64,000 nucleotides of DNA, from assembly GCA_024276195.1 (NCBI GenBank), contig JAJRXR010000042.1, forward strand, positions 62,001 through 126,000, written 5' to 3'. Below are positions 1 through 8,583 of the stretch, piece by piece. This stretch comes from Planctomycetota bacterium (GTDB lineage: Bacteria; Planctomycetota; Phycisphaerae; Phycisphaerales; UBA1924). A model generated the notes under the pieces. The model was not told where the DNA came from. It searched no databases and saw only the letters and a list, made by a program, of their open reading frames with translations. The number at the start of each line of letters is the position of its first letter. The first letter of the stretch is position 1. Both the position numbers and the translations under genes were made by a program.

Positions 1-661
1 ACGCGGCTGCGCGTCCGGAATCGCCGGCGAGCGTCTCGTGGATGTGCTCGGCGAGCTGCCCCTCCTTGGTGCGGTAGCGCGAGGCCGTGCGGTACATCGA
101 CGCCGCGCCGATCACGGTCACCCCCAGCAGCGCGAGGCAGGCGCCCCCGAACACAAACCCCATCGGGAGGTACAGCCACAGCAGGATGGCCGTCACACTG
201 ACAAGCAGCAGGACGTTTGTCGCGACATGAATCAGGAACCCCTTGAGACCCGCTTTGATCCGTGCGGTATCGCCGATGAGACGTGCGACAAGATCACCTG
301 ACTCTGTCTGATCGTCGTTCAAGCGGCAGGCGCTCTCGAACGCGGCCGAACGCATATCGCGGACCGTCGAGATCGAGAACCGCGCGAACTGGAGGCGTTC
401 TGTCAGATCCGCGAGACCCAGCAGCACGGCGATGAGAATGAACACCCCGCCGGACAGGAGCACAGGCGTCCATTCCAGAGCGCCGCCCGAGGAGCCGCTG
501 GCGAGCATGGGGGTCAGGATTTCCTTGAGGGGCCAGGGCAAGAGGACGCGCAGGGTGACAACGCCCACTGCCGCAGCGACCCCGCCGTAGAACGCGCCCC
601 GGTGGCGGCGCCCGAAGGTCACCAGGCAGGAGAGTGAGTGGGATCGTCCCTTTACTCCCAC
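1..661 (-). CDS. ABC exporter, N-terminal membrane domain (partial)
   Basis: The gene runs off the left edge, so only about the first 220 residues are visible. They look like the transmembrane domain of an ABC exporter. Hydrophobic helices lie around residues 20-50, 65-85 and 135-180. Between them sits a charged stretch containing LNDDQTESGDLVARLIGDT, which resembles the intracellular loop of type-IV exporters, where helix 2 leads into 'D-x-x-R-x-x-x-D'. The ATPase half would lie outside the window. The start is taken as GTG at 661, because an in-frame stop lies just upstream and AAAGGGA sits about 8 nt before it. Substrate is unknown. No neighbour in the window belongs with it. Confidence 0.6.
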   Translation of the reverse strand, partial: MGVKGRSHSLSCLVTFGRRHRGAFYGGVAAAVGVVTLRVLLPWPLKEILTPMLASGSSGGALEWTPVLLSGGVFILIAVLLGLADLTERLQFARFSISTVRDMRSAAFESACRLNDDQTESGDLVARLIGDTARIKAGLKGFLIHVATNVLLLVSVTAILLWLYLPMGFVFGGACLALLGVTVIGAASMYRTASRYRTKEGQLAEHIHETLAGDSGRAAA

Positions 662-1249
662 AGCCGTTTCCCTTTGCGCTCATCAACTCGCGTCACATCA
701 AGGGCTCTTGCATCTGGCCACTTGAGCAGATCCGGATCATGAGGTTGAGCCCTGGTCACGATGTTCCCTCGCCAACGGTGTTGAGCGCTCAGTCTGCATC
801 GCGGTGATGCGTTGGCTCGCCAGATACCCATGGGGCATCTGGGGAGTAGAACAAAGCGGGCGCCAACGGCGCAGATGGCGTCCGGCTTCGCGCACGCGAG
901 ACGCTGCGTGCGAGATGGCCACAGATGGTCAGGCACGGCCAGAGTTGGCCTCCACCTTGAGAGCTGAAGAGCGACAAGGGGCGGACTGCTCTGGGAGGCT
1001 GCGCTCAGGCCAATGGGGCGCCTGCTACCCAGCTATCCGTGACGCCATGGAGTTGGAGCAACCACCTACAGGTCGGCCCCAGAGCGCGGCGTTGGGTGTG
1101 GTCGCCATGATGAGCACACTCGAACCTCGCCCGCAGGGCAGGCAAGCTCATGGAGGCGGACGCCTCTGCAGCGGCGGGGCTGGATATCGCCCGTGTGATT
1201 TTCTGGTAGGCTCTTTCGGCTTGTGTCGCCCGGCAGGAAGGGACTGATC
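662..1249. other. 588-nt stretch without a recognisable gene; several hairpins
   Basis: No open frame here has convincing codon use or domain content. The stretch lies between two divergently transcribed genes and so should hold promoters for both. Three compact hairpins follow one another at 796-810 (GCATC/GATGC), 820-842 (CCAGAT/ATCTGG with further pairing inside) and 891-912 (CGCACGC/GCGTGCG). I could not match it to RNase P RNA, tmRNA, SRP RNA or a riboswitch. Confidence 0.4.
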
Positions 1250-2068
1250 TTGACCAATGCGGACATCCATCTCCCGCAGCGCCGTCTCGGGGAGACATCG
1301 CGGACGGACCGGTGGTGGCTTCAGCCCGCCGTCGTTTTCGTGATTCTTTCGTCGTTCGTGGCGTACGCGACGTGGGCGGCGTTCCAGGGCGTGAACTACT
1401 TCTCGCACGCTGGCGGCGCTCATTATCTCTCCCCGTTCTACTCGCCGCTTTTGTTCGGGCAGGCGGGGGAACCTCGGTGGTTCGCGTCGGAGGTCCCGGG
1501 GTGGTGGCCCGGCTGGGCGCCGTTCTCGCCGGCGATGCTGATCCTGGGCGGGCCGGTGATGATGCGGATGACGTGCTATTACTATCGCGGAGCGTATTAC
1601 AAGGCGTTCTGGGCGGACCCGATCGCGTGCTCGGTGGGTGAGCCGCGCAAGGGGTACCGGGGCGAGAACTCGCTGCCGCTGATTCTGCAGAACATTCACA
1701 GGTACGTGTTCTACCCGGCGGCGGTGTTCGTGCTGATCTTGCTCTACGACGCGATCCGGGCGTTCTTCTTTGAAACTTCAGAGGGAACGCGGTTTGGGGT
1801 CGGGCTCGGCTCGGTGATTCTACTGACCAACGCGATCCTGCTCGGCGGGTACACGTTCGGGTGCCACTGCGCCAGGCACCAGATCGGCGGGTATCTCAAC
1901 TCGCTGGCGAGGCGCCCGATCCGCAGCAAGTGCTACTCCTGCGTGAGCGCGCTCAACAAGCGGCACATGATCTGGGCGTGGATGAGCCTGTTCTGGGTGG
2001 CGTGGACCGACATCTATGTACGCCTGCTCGCGGCGGGCGTCTTCTCTGACCCGAGGATCATCTTCTGA
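1250..2068 (+). CDS. Succinate dehydrogenase membrane anchor, five-helix type
   Basis: This is the membrane subunit that should dock the SdhA/SdhB pair to the membrane and pass electrons to quinone. Five hydrophobic segments are visible, opening near WWLQPAVVFVILSSF and ending near IWAWMSLFWVAW. Between helices 2 and 3 lies a conserved-looking aromatic stretch, TCYYYRGAYYKAFW. It resembles the large single anchor of mycobacterial Sdh1-like enzymes rather than the small SdhC/SdhD pair of E. coli. I prefer the TTG start at 1250, which has AGGAAGGGA 7 nt upstream; an in-frame GTG at 1223 is the alternative. Its TGA overlaps the ATG of sdhA by one base, so the two are translationally coupled. Confidence 0.8.
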   Translation: MTNADIHLPQRRLGETSRTDRWWLQPAVVFVILSSFVAYATWAAFQGVNYFSHAGGAHYLSPFYSPLLFGQAGEPRWFASEVPGWWPGWAPFSPAMLILGGPVMMRMTCYYYRGAYYKAFWADPIACSVGEPRKGYRGENSLPLILQNIHRYVFYPAAVFVLILLYDAIRAFFFETSEGTRFGVGLGSVILLTNAILLGGYTFGCHCARHQIGGYLNSLARRPIRSKCYSCVSALNKRHMIWAWMSLFWVAWTDIYVRLLAAGVFSDPRIIF

Positions 2069-3885
2069 TGGGCACAATCGACTACAAAACGCACGAGCAC
2101 GATGTCTTGGTGATCGGAGCCGGTGGAGCGGGGCTTCGGGCGGCGATCGAGGCGTCCAGCGGGGATGTCTCGGTCGGGGTGGTGTGCAAATCGCTGCTGG
2201 GCAAGGCGCACACCGTGATGGCCGAGGGCGGCGTCGCGGCGGCCATGGGCAACGTGGACGACCGCGACAACTGGCGTGTCCACTTCGCCGACACGATGCG
2301 CGGCGGTCAGTACCTCAACAACTGGCGCATGGCCCAGGTCCACGCCCAGCAGGCGCCCGACCGCGTGCGCGAGCTCGAGGCCTGGGGGGCGCTCTTCGAC
2401 CGCACCAAGGACGGCAAGATTATCCAACGCAACTTCGGCGGGCACAAGTACCCGCGCCTCGCCCACGTCGGCGACCGCACCGGCCTCGAGATGATCCGCA
2501 CCCTCCAGGACCACGGCATCCACCGGGGCATCGACTTCTACATGGAGTACACCGTCGTCACCCTGCTCAAGGACGGCGACCGGATTGCGGGCGCGTTCGG
2601 CTATGACCGCGAGCGCGGGCGTTTCCATGTCTGGAAGGCCAAGAGTGTCATCCTCGCGACGGGGGGCATCGGGCGCGCGTTCAAGATCACGTCCAACAGT
2701 TGGGAGTACACGGGCGACGGGCACGCGCTGGCGTACAAGACGGGCGCCGCTCTCAAGGACATGGAGTTTGTCCAGTTTCACCCGACGGGCATGGTCTGGC
2801 CCCCGTCCGTGCGCGGCATCCTTGTGACCGAGGGTGTCCGGGGCGAGGGCGGGGTGCTGCGCAACAGCGAGGGCAAGCGGTTCATGTTCGACGACATTCC
2901 TGATCTGTACAAGAACCAGACCGCGACGGACCCCGAGGAGGGCTGGCGCTACGTCACGGGCGACAAGGACGCCAACCGCCCGCCGGAGCTGCTCACGCGC
3001 GACCACGTGGCGCGGTGCATCGTCCGCGAGATCCGCGAGGGGCGCGGCAGCCCGCACGGCGGGGTCTACCTCGACATCGCGTGGATCAAGGAAAAAATGC
3101 CCAAGGCCGAGGCGCATATCAAAAAGAAGCTCCCGAGCATGTACCACCAGTTCAAGGAACTGGCCGGCGTCGATATCACCAAGGAGGCGATGGAGGTCGG
3201 GCCCACGACGCACTACGTCATGGGCGGCGTGGATGTGGACGGCAACACGCAGATGTCCGCAGTCCCGGGGCTGTTCGCCTGCGGCGAGGTCGCGGCGGGG
3301 CTGCACGGCGCCAACCGGCTCGGCGGGAACTCGCTGTCGGACCTGCTCGTGTTCGGCAAGCTGGCGGGCGAGCACGCTTCGCAGTGGGCAAAGTCGCACA
3401 GCGCCCCCACCGTTGACGAATCACAGATCGGCGACGCGCACGCTGCGGCACTGGCGCCGCTCGACGCGAACAGCGGCGAGAACCCGTACGACATCCAGCA
3501 CGATCTGCAGGAGATGATGCAGGACCGGGCCGGGATCGTCCGGAACGAGGACGATCTGGCGTCGGCTCTGGATGGGCTGGCGAAGCTGCGGACGCGGGCG
3601 GGAAACGCCGTCGCGCACGGGCACCGCGAGTTCAACCCGGGCTGGCACACGGCGCTGGATCTGGACAACCTGCTGGTTGTCGCCGAGGCGGTGGCACGCT
3701 CGGCCATCGACCGGCGCGAGAGCCGCGGCGCCCACTTCCGCGAGGATTATGAGGGCAAACGCGATGACCACGCGTCGCACAACACGACGGTCTCGCAGAG
3801 CGCCGATGGGTCGATGACGCTCGAGCGCCGGGCGATCGCGCCCATGCCCGAGGAGCTGTCCGCGATCATCGAGGAGATGGGCTGA
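2068..3885 (+). CDS. sdhA: Succinate dehydrogenase flavoprotein subunit
   Basis: The catalytic subunit oxidises succinate to fumarate with covalently bound FAD, linking the TCA cycle to the quinone pool. The 605-residue protein opens with the dinucleotide-binding loop GAGGAGLRAA (about residues 17-26). KAHTVMAEGG follows, with His48 as the likely FAD attachment site. The substrate-site motifs QFHPTG, TEGVRGEGG and THYVMGG come next, then LHGANRLGGNSLSD near the C-terminal third. Length is normal for the family. It starts on the last base of the anchor stop codon and ends on the first base of sdhB. Gene order anchor-A-B and the anchor type argue for succinate dehydrogenase rather than fumarate reductase, though sequence alone cannot exclude the reverse direction. 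Confidence 0.95.
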   Translation: MGTIDYKTHEHDVLVIGAGGAGLRAAIEASSGDVSVGVVCKSLLGKAHTVMAEGGVAAAMGNVDDRDNWRVHFADTMRGGQYLNNWRMAQVHAQQAPDRVRELEAWGALFDRTKDGKIIQRNFGGHKYPRLAHVGDRTGLEMIRTLQDHGIHRGIDFYMEYTVVTLLKDGDRIAGAFGYDRERGRFHVWKAKSVILATGGIGRAFKITSNSWEYTGDGHALAYKTGAALKDMEFVQFHPTGMVWPPSVRGILVTEGVRGEGGVLRNSEGKRFMFDDIPDLYKNQTATDPEEGWRYVTGDKDANRPPELLTRDHVARCIVREIREGRGSPHGGVYLDIAWIKEKMPKAEAHIKKKLPSMYHQFKELAGVDITKEAMEVGPTTHYVMGGVDVDGNTQMSAVPGLFACGEVAAGLHGANRLGGNSLSDLLVFGKLAGEHASQWAKSHSAPTVDESQIGDAHAAALAPLDANSGENPYDIQHDLQEMMQDRAGIVRNEDDLASALDGLAKLRTRAGNAVAHGHREFNPGWHTALDLDNLLVVAEAVARSAIDRRESRGAHFREDYEGKRDDHASHNTTVSQSADGSMTLERRAIAPMPEELSAIIEEMG

Positions 3886-4658
3886 TGTCCGGAGGCTCGC
3901 CAACCACGTTCCGAATCTGGCGGGGCGACCACGTGACGGGCTCGTTTACCGAGTACACGACGAGCGTGGGCGAGGGGATGGTCGTGCTCGACGCGGTCCA
4001 TCAAATCCAGGCGGAGTCGGCGCCGGACCTGGCGTGCCGGTGGAACTGCAAGGCGGGCAAGTGCGGCTCGTGTTCTGCAGAGGTCAACGGCAATCCGAAG
4101 CTCATGTGCATGACACGCCTCGACCAGCTTGACCTGAGCAAACCCGTGACGATCGAGCCCATGCGATCGTTCCCGAGCATCCGCGATCTGGTGACGGATG
4201 TGATGTGGAACTTTGAGGTCAAGAAAAAGATCCGCCCGTTCAAGCCCCGCAAGCCCGACAACGAGGACGGGACATGGCGGATCGACCAGCGGGACGTCGA
4301 GCGTGTGCAGGAGTTTCGCAAGTGCATCGAGTGCTTCCTGTGCCAGGACGTGTGCCATGTTCTGCGCGAGCATCACAAGCACGACGGGTTCGCTGGGCCG
4401 AGGCACTTTGTCTATCAGGCCGCGCTCGACATGCACCCGCTGGACATCGAAGAACGTCTCGACCAGGTCAAGGACGACGGCGGCATCGGGTACTGCAACA
4501 TCACCAAGTGCTGCACGAAGGTGTGCCCCGAGAACATCACGATCACGGACAACGCGATCATCCCGCTGAAAGAACGGGTCAACGACGAGTTCTATGACCC
4601 GATCACAAAGCTGTTCCGGATCTTCCGCGCCAAGAAGAAGGTCGATCGAGAGACATAG
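3885..4658 (+). CDS. sdhB: Succinate dehydrogenase iron-sulfur subunit
   Basis: This subunit carries electrons from the flavin to the membrane anchor through three iron-sulfur clusters. All three ligand sets are visible in the 257 residues: CRWNCKAGKCGSC plus a later Cys for the 2Fe-2S cluster, CIECFLCQDVC for the 4Fe-4S cluster, and CNITKCCTKVCPE for the 3Fe-4S and shared ligands. Its ATG overlaps the sdhA stop codon (TGATG). A helical-repeat gene follows 26 nt downstream on the same strand and may belong to the same transcript. Confidence 0.95.
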   Translation: MSGGSPTTFRIWRGDHVTGSFTEYTTSVGEGMVVLDAVHQIQAESAPDLACRWNCKAGKCGSCSAEVNGNPKLMCMTRLDQLDLSKPVTIEPMRSFPSIRDLVTDVMWNFEVKKKIRPFKPRKPDNEDGTWRIDQRDVERVQEFRKCIECFLCQDVCHVLREHHKHDGFAGPRHFVYQAALDMHPLDIEERLDQVKDDGGIGYCNITKCCTKVCPENITITDNAIIPLKERVNDEFYDPITKLFRIFRAKKKVDRET

Positions 4659-4684
4659 ACCAACGTTTTAGAAGGGGATTCCGC

Positions 4685-5203
4685 ATGCACGAGCTCAAGA
4701 AGATCAGCTTCGACTCTGTCCCCCGCGCGATATCGAAAGCGGAGCGGTACCGTCTTCTGAACGAACCCCGGGCGGCCGCGAGCATCTGCCGGGACGTGCT
4801 CGCGGCGGCGCCGGACCACGACAAGGCCACGCGGATTCTGCTGCTCGCGCTGACCGACCAGTTCCGAGGCGCCGACGTCAGCCCGGACGAGGCGCGCGAG
4901 CTGGCCAGCACGCTCAGCGACGAGTATTCAAGGGTCTACTACGAGGGCGTCATCCTCGAGCGCTGGGCGAAGGCGCTGCTCGATACCGGCTACCAGGAGC
5001 ACACGGTGTACGACCGGTTCCGCGAGGCGATGGACGCGTACGAGCGTGCGATGCCGATCGCCGAGGGCGGCAATGAGGACGCGATCCTGCGCTGGAACAC
5101 GTGCGTTCGGATCATCAAGCGGAAGGGGCTGCGTCCTGCGGATACGTCGGATCGCATGGATCCGCCGCTCGAGTCGTTCGACAGCGAGGTGCCGTACCGG
5201 TAG
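4685..5203 (+). CDS. TPR-like helical-repeat protein downstream of sdhB
   Basis: The 172-residue soluble protein has no signal peptide or membrane segment. Its sequence is a run of amphipathic helices with TPR-like spacing: AERYRLLNEPRAAASICRDV (about residues 19-38), a second helix pair around 42-75, and another around 110-140. Such repeats usually mediate protein contacts. The start is well placed, with GAAGGGG about 7 nt before ATG. Lying 26 nt behind sdhB on the same strand, it could be an assembly or regulatory partner of the dehydrogenase, but that rests on position only. No catalytic motif is visible. Confidence 0.75.
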   Translation: MHELKKISFDSVPRAISKAERYRLLNEPRAAASICRDVLAAAPDHDKATRILLLALTDQFRGADVSPDEARELASTLSDEYSRVYYEGVILERWAKALLDTGYQEHTVYDRFREAMDAYERAMPIAEGGNEDAILRWNTCVRIIKRKGLRPADTSDRMDPPLESFDSEVPYR

Positions 5204-5241
5204 AGCTCAGCCCGTACTCTCGGCGAACGGTCCGCGATGCG

Positions 5242-7842
5242 CTAGGGGAGATCGGGATCCTGAGCCGGTCCAGCGCTTTGCGGCATATCCAGTTTATCAA
5301 GAGAGGCGTGGGCGCCGATCGTGGCGGGGTGGGCCTCGCCGAGCGTCGCCTGGAGTGCGCTGAGCTGTTCTTCAAGCAACGTCCGCGCCTCAGCGATCCG
5401 GTCCGGGGCGTGCTTGGCGATGGCTCGCCCAAAGGCGCCCTTGATCTGCGCCGTCTGCGGGTGGATCGCACCGAGCCGCTCGGCGCACAGGGCGATGACA
5501 CCGCGGTACATCGGCTCGGCCTCGGGGAAACGGTCAAGATCCGAGAGCAGCTGCGCGTGGTTGAAGGTCGTGGAGATCGCGTCGTCGTGCGATGGGCCGA
5601 GGATCTCTCGCTGGAGGTTCCCCACGGCCTGGAACTCGCTCTCGGCCTCATCCAATCGCCCGAGCTTGTGGAGCACCGTCGCCCGGTTTGATCGTGGGAT
5701 CATCGCCATCCTGTGGGTCGGGCCGAAGACCGCCGCCGAGGCTTCGATGATCTGCTCGTACATCGCCAGCGCTTCCTCGTTTCTCCCGGTCCGGCGCAGC
5801 AGCACAGCGAGATTGTTCGCCAGCGAGAGCGACTGCGTGCTCGGCGGAATGTTCGAGGTCTTCAGCTGTTCATTGGCGGCGCTGAGTATCTGGATCGCCT
5901 CCTCGCTCCGCCCCAGCTGCGCGAGCGCAACCGCGTGCTTGCCGTAGCTCGCCAGGAGCTTGGGGCTGTGAGGGGCGACGACCTGCCGATACATCTGACC
6001 AGCAAGCTCGAATCGCTGGCTCGCGTCCTCGTAGCGTCCCTCCATCAGGGAAACACACGCGAGCAGGTCTTCCGCGTCCGCCAGGCGAACGGAGGGCTCC
6101 GAGTCAAGGGCGCGGAATGTCTCGATCGCCTGGCGTCCGTACTCACCCGCGAGGCGAGGGTTTGTTCGGTCGAGCTCGAGCAACGCTCGCTCATGCAGAG
6201 TTTGTGCGAGCTGCTCGCCCAGCTCATCGCCGTGTTCACGGCGGATTGACTCGGCGATGGCAAAGTGCTTCTCGGATTTGTCGTAGTCTCCGACAAGCCG
6301 ATAGCACTCGCCGAGGGTGTGCTCGATTCGCGCCCTGACCCGGGGCTGGTCGTCCAGCTCCAGCTCCACCCGGCGTTCGGCGGCGTCGAGAATCGCCCGC
6401 AGCGCCTCGGGGTCGCGTCCGTCCGCCTGGTCTGGCGTCGCCGACTCGAGCATCTGCTCAAGGAAGGTCGCCACCCGGTCGGCCTCGACCAACCTCGCCT
6501 CCGCGGCCAGACGCTGCTCATACTCGGCGCCTTCGGCGCTGCGGGTCCTGGCGTACATCCAGCCCAGCAGCCCCACCGTCCCGATCAGAACGATGAGTAT
6601 CGAAGCCCCGCTCACAACCGCAGCCCGATTCCGGCGCAGAAACTTCCTCGTCCGGTAGCCCACCGTGTCCGGGCGCGCATGCACCGGCAGATCCGCGAGA
6701 TGGCGGCGGATATCCTCGCCAAGCAACGCCACGCTCGCGTACCTCCGGTCCGCCTCCTTTCGCATCGCCATGAGCACGATCGTGTCAAGATCGCCCTCGA
6801 GCACGCGCCGGAGGCGCGATGGCTCAATCACGCTCGATGCAACGCTCCGGCGTCCCGATGAATCGCTCGACCTCTCGACCTGGGTCACCGCGGTGCTGGG
6901 CCTCGTCGGTTCCTGCTCGCAGATCAATCGCCCGAGTTCCGCCTGTGACCCGGACGCGGAATCGAACGGCGGGCGCCCGGTCAGCAGCTCGTAGAGCACC
7001 ACGCCCAGCGAGAACACATCTGTCGATGTCGTCACTTGCTGGCCCCGGATCTGCTCCGGGGAGGCGTAGCGGGGCGTCATCACGCGTTGTTCCGTTGCGG
7101 TGAGTGTTTGCTCCTGGCTCTCGGTGGAGAGGAGCTTGGCAATGCCGAAGTCGATGAGCTTCACCTCTCCCGTGGGCGTGACAAAGATGTTCGACGGCTT
7201 GAGGTCCCGGTGGACCACGAGGCGCTGGTGCGCATACTCGACGGCATCGCAGATGCGAAGAAAGAGCCTGAGACGATCCGGCACCGAAAGCGCACGCTCG
7301 GCGCAGTACTCGTCGAGCGGCAAGCCCTCGACATATTCCATGACGATCGCCGGGCGTCCGTCCGGGGTCATCGCGGCGTCGAGCAGCCGAGCAATGTTCG
7401 GGTGTTCAAGGGCGCCGAGGGCGCGGCGTTCGATGCGGAAGCGGCGCAGCACCTGATCGGTGTCCATGCCGCGCTTGATGACCTTGACGGCGACTCGACG
7501 CTCAAACTCCTCATCGTCGCGCTCACCGAGCCAGACAGAGCCCATCCCGCCCTCGCCCAGGCGGCGCACCAGGCGGTAGGCGCCGACTCGCTGGCCTTCG
7601 AGGTCTTCGGCGGCGCCCGCCGAGCGAGCCATCTCCCCGGCGACCGGGGCGACGTGCCCATCGCCCAGCGGCGCGCTCTCGTCGTCGTCGGCGCTGAGCA
7701 GGCTGATAACCCGATCGCGCAGCGCCGGATCGGCGGCGCACGCGAGTTCGACGTACGCCTCTCGCTCTTCGGGCGCGCGCTCGAGAGCAGCGTGAAAGAT
7801 CGACTCGACACGCCGAAGCGTTTCTCGCTCGGGATTAGCCAT
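5242..7842 (-). CDS. Membrane Ser/Thr protein kinase with C-terminal TPR region
   Basis: This is a Hanks-type kinase of 866 residues. The kinase domain (about 89-390) has the glycine loop LGEGGMGSVWLG, the ATP-binding VAVK (Lys120), the catalytic HRDLKPSN (Asp213) and DFG (Asp231), so it should be active. One transmembrane helix follows at about 406-430. The remaining 430 residues are TPR-like helices repeatedly mentioning intervals such as LLSDLDRFPEAEPMYRGVIA, predicted on the far side of the membrane, where they could sense partner proteins. ATG at 7842 overlaps the stop of the upstream sigma-factor gene by 8 nt. Longer upstream readings of this frame lie inside that gene and are not coding. 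Planctomycetes often pair such kinases with ECF sigma factors. Confidence 0.92.
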   Translation of the reverse strand: MANPERETLRRVESIFHAALERAPEEREAYVELACAADPALRDRVISLLSADDDESAPLGDGHVAPVAGEMARSAGAAEDLEGQRVGAYRLVRRLGEGGMGSVWLGERDDEEFERRVAVKVIKRGMDTDQVLRRFRIERRALGALEHPNIARLLDAAMTPDGRPAIVMEYVEGLPLDEYCAERALSVPDRLRLFLRICDAVEYAHQRLVVHRDLKPSNIFVTPTGEVKLIDFGIAKLLSTESQEQTLTATEQRVMTPRYASPEQIRGQQVTTSTDVFSLGVVLYELLTGRPPFDSASGSQAELGRLICEQEPTRPSTAVTQVERSSDSSGRRSVASSVIEPSRLRRVLEGDLDTIVLMAMRKEADRRYASVALLGEDIRRHLADLPVHARPDTVGYRTRKFLRRNRAAVVSGASILIVLIGTVGLLGWMYARTRSAEGAEYEQRLAAEARLVEADRVATFLEQMLESATPDQADGRDPEALRAILDAAERRVELELDDQPRVRARIEHTLGECYRLVGDYDKSEKHFAIAESIRREHGDELGEQLAQTLHERALLELDRTNPRLAGEYGRQAIETFRALDSEPSVRLADAEDLLACVSLMEGRYEDASQRFELAGQMYRQVVAPHSPKLLASYGKHAVALAQLGRSEEAIQILSAANEQLKTSNIPPSTQSLSLANNLAVLLRRTGRNEEALAMYEQIIEASAAVFGPTHRMAMIPRSNRATVLHKLGRLDEAESEFQAVGNLQREILGPSHDDAISTTFNHAQLLSDLDRFPEAEPMYRGVIALCAERLGAIHPQTAQIKGAFGRAIAKHAPDRIAEARTLLEEQLSALQATLGEAHPATIGAHASLDKLDMPQSAGPAQDPDLP

Positions 7843-8419
7843 GCTCGCGCCCCTCGGGAGTGCGGAGCTCTTCGCGGAGCCAGGCCCGTGCGAACCTCCA
7901 GTGGCGTTCGACGGTCGCCGAGGATACGCCGAGCGCCGCAGAGGTCTGCTCGATGGTGCACCCGGCAAAGAAGCGGAGTTCGACGACATGCCCCTTGTCC
8001 GGGTCGAGCTCGGAGAGGCGGCGCAGGGCCTCGTCGAGTTCGAGCAGATCCAGATCCTGGGTCTGCGAGATGAGCGACGTCTCGTGGAGACGCAGAGGGC
8101 GGTCCCCGCCGCCGCGTTTGAGCGCATTCTTGGCCTGGGCGTGGTTGATGAGGATGTGGCGCATTGCCTTGGCAGCCGCCCTGAAGAAATGCGTGCGATC
8201 CGTCCAGCCGCTGGTGCGGGGTGTGAGGGATATATACGCCTCATGGACCAGGGCGGTCGCCTGGAGGGTGTGGTCCGGGCGTTCGTTGCTGAGGTATGAC
8301 TCGGAGAGGCGACGCAGCTCGTCGTAGACCAGCTCGATCAGGGCGGCGGCATCCCCGCCTGGGCGGGAACCGAGATCGTTGAGGATCTGGGTGAGCTCAT
8401 CAGCCCGGGATACGCGCAC
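7835..8419 (-). CDS. ECF-type RNA polymerase sigma factor
   Basis: A 194-residue alternative sigma factor of the kind common in planctomycetes and acidobacteria (the family often labelled TIGR02999). Region 2 is seen around LIELVYDELRRLSESYL and HTLQATALVHEAYISL. Region 4, the helix-turn-helix that reads the -35 element, is VVELRFFAGCTIEQTSAALG followed by SSATVERHW. No anti-sigma gene is adjacent. Instead its stop codon overlaps the kinase start within ATGGCTAA, so the two are translationally coupled and phosphorylation is the likely way its activity is set. The target promoters are unknown. Confidence 0.93.
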   Translation of the reverse strand: MRVSRADELTQILNDLGSRPGGDAAALIELVYDELRRLSESYLSNERPDHTLQATALVHEAYISLTPRTSGWTDRTHFFRAAAKAMRHILINHAQAKNALKRGGGDRPLRLHETSLISQTQDLDLLELDEALRRLSELDPDKGHVVELRFFAGCTIEQTSAALGVSSATVERHWRFARAWLREELRTPEGREHG

Positions 8420-8583
8420 AACTTCTCCAAAATATCTCTGGAGCCCGTGATGGGCTGCCCGCCCCGTTCCTGCTTCTCACTCCAGAGCGGGGGGAGACCC
8501 CTCGCCAGCCCAGTGTAGCCCATTTTCGGCCCGATCCAAAGGCCCTTCAAGCACATAGATGCCTATAGGCACAGGAGTTCGAC

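Noticed and set aside
804..1247. Open frame of 147 codons in the gap before the sdh operon
   Set aside because: Irregular codon use, no ribosome-binding site and no domain; it overlaps the hairpin cluster.
2014..3399. Long minus-strand frame of 461 codons opposite sdhA
   Set aside because: Antisense shadow of an intact sdhA; Ala/Val/Arg-rich, no domain.
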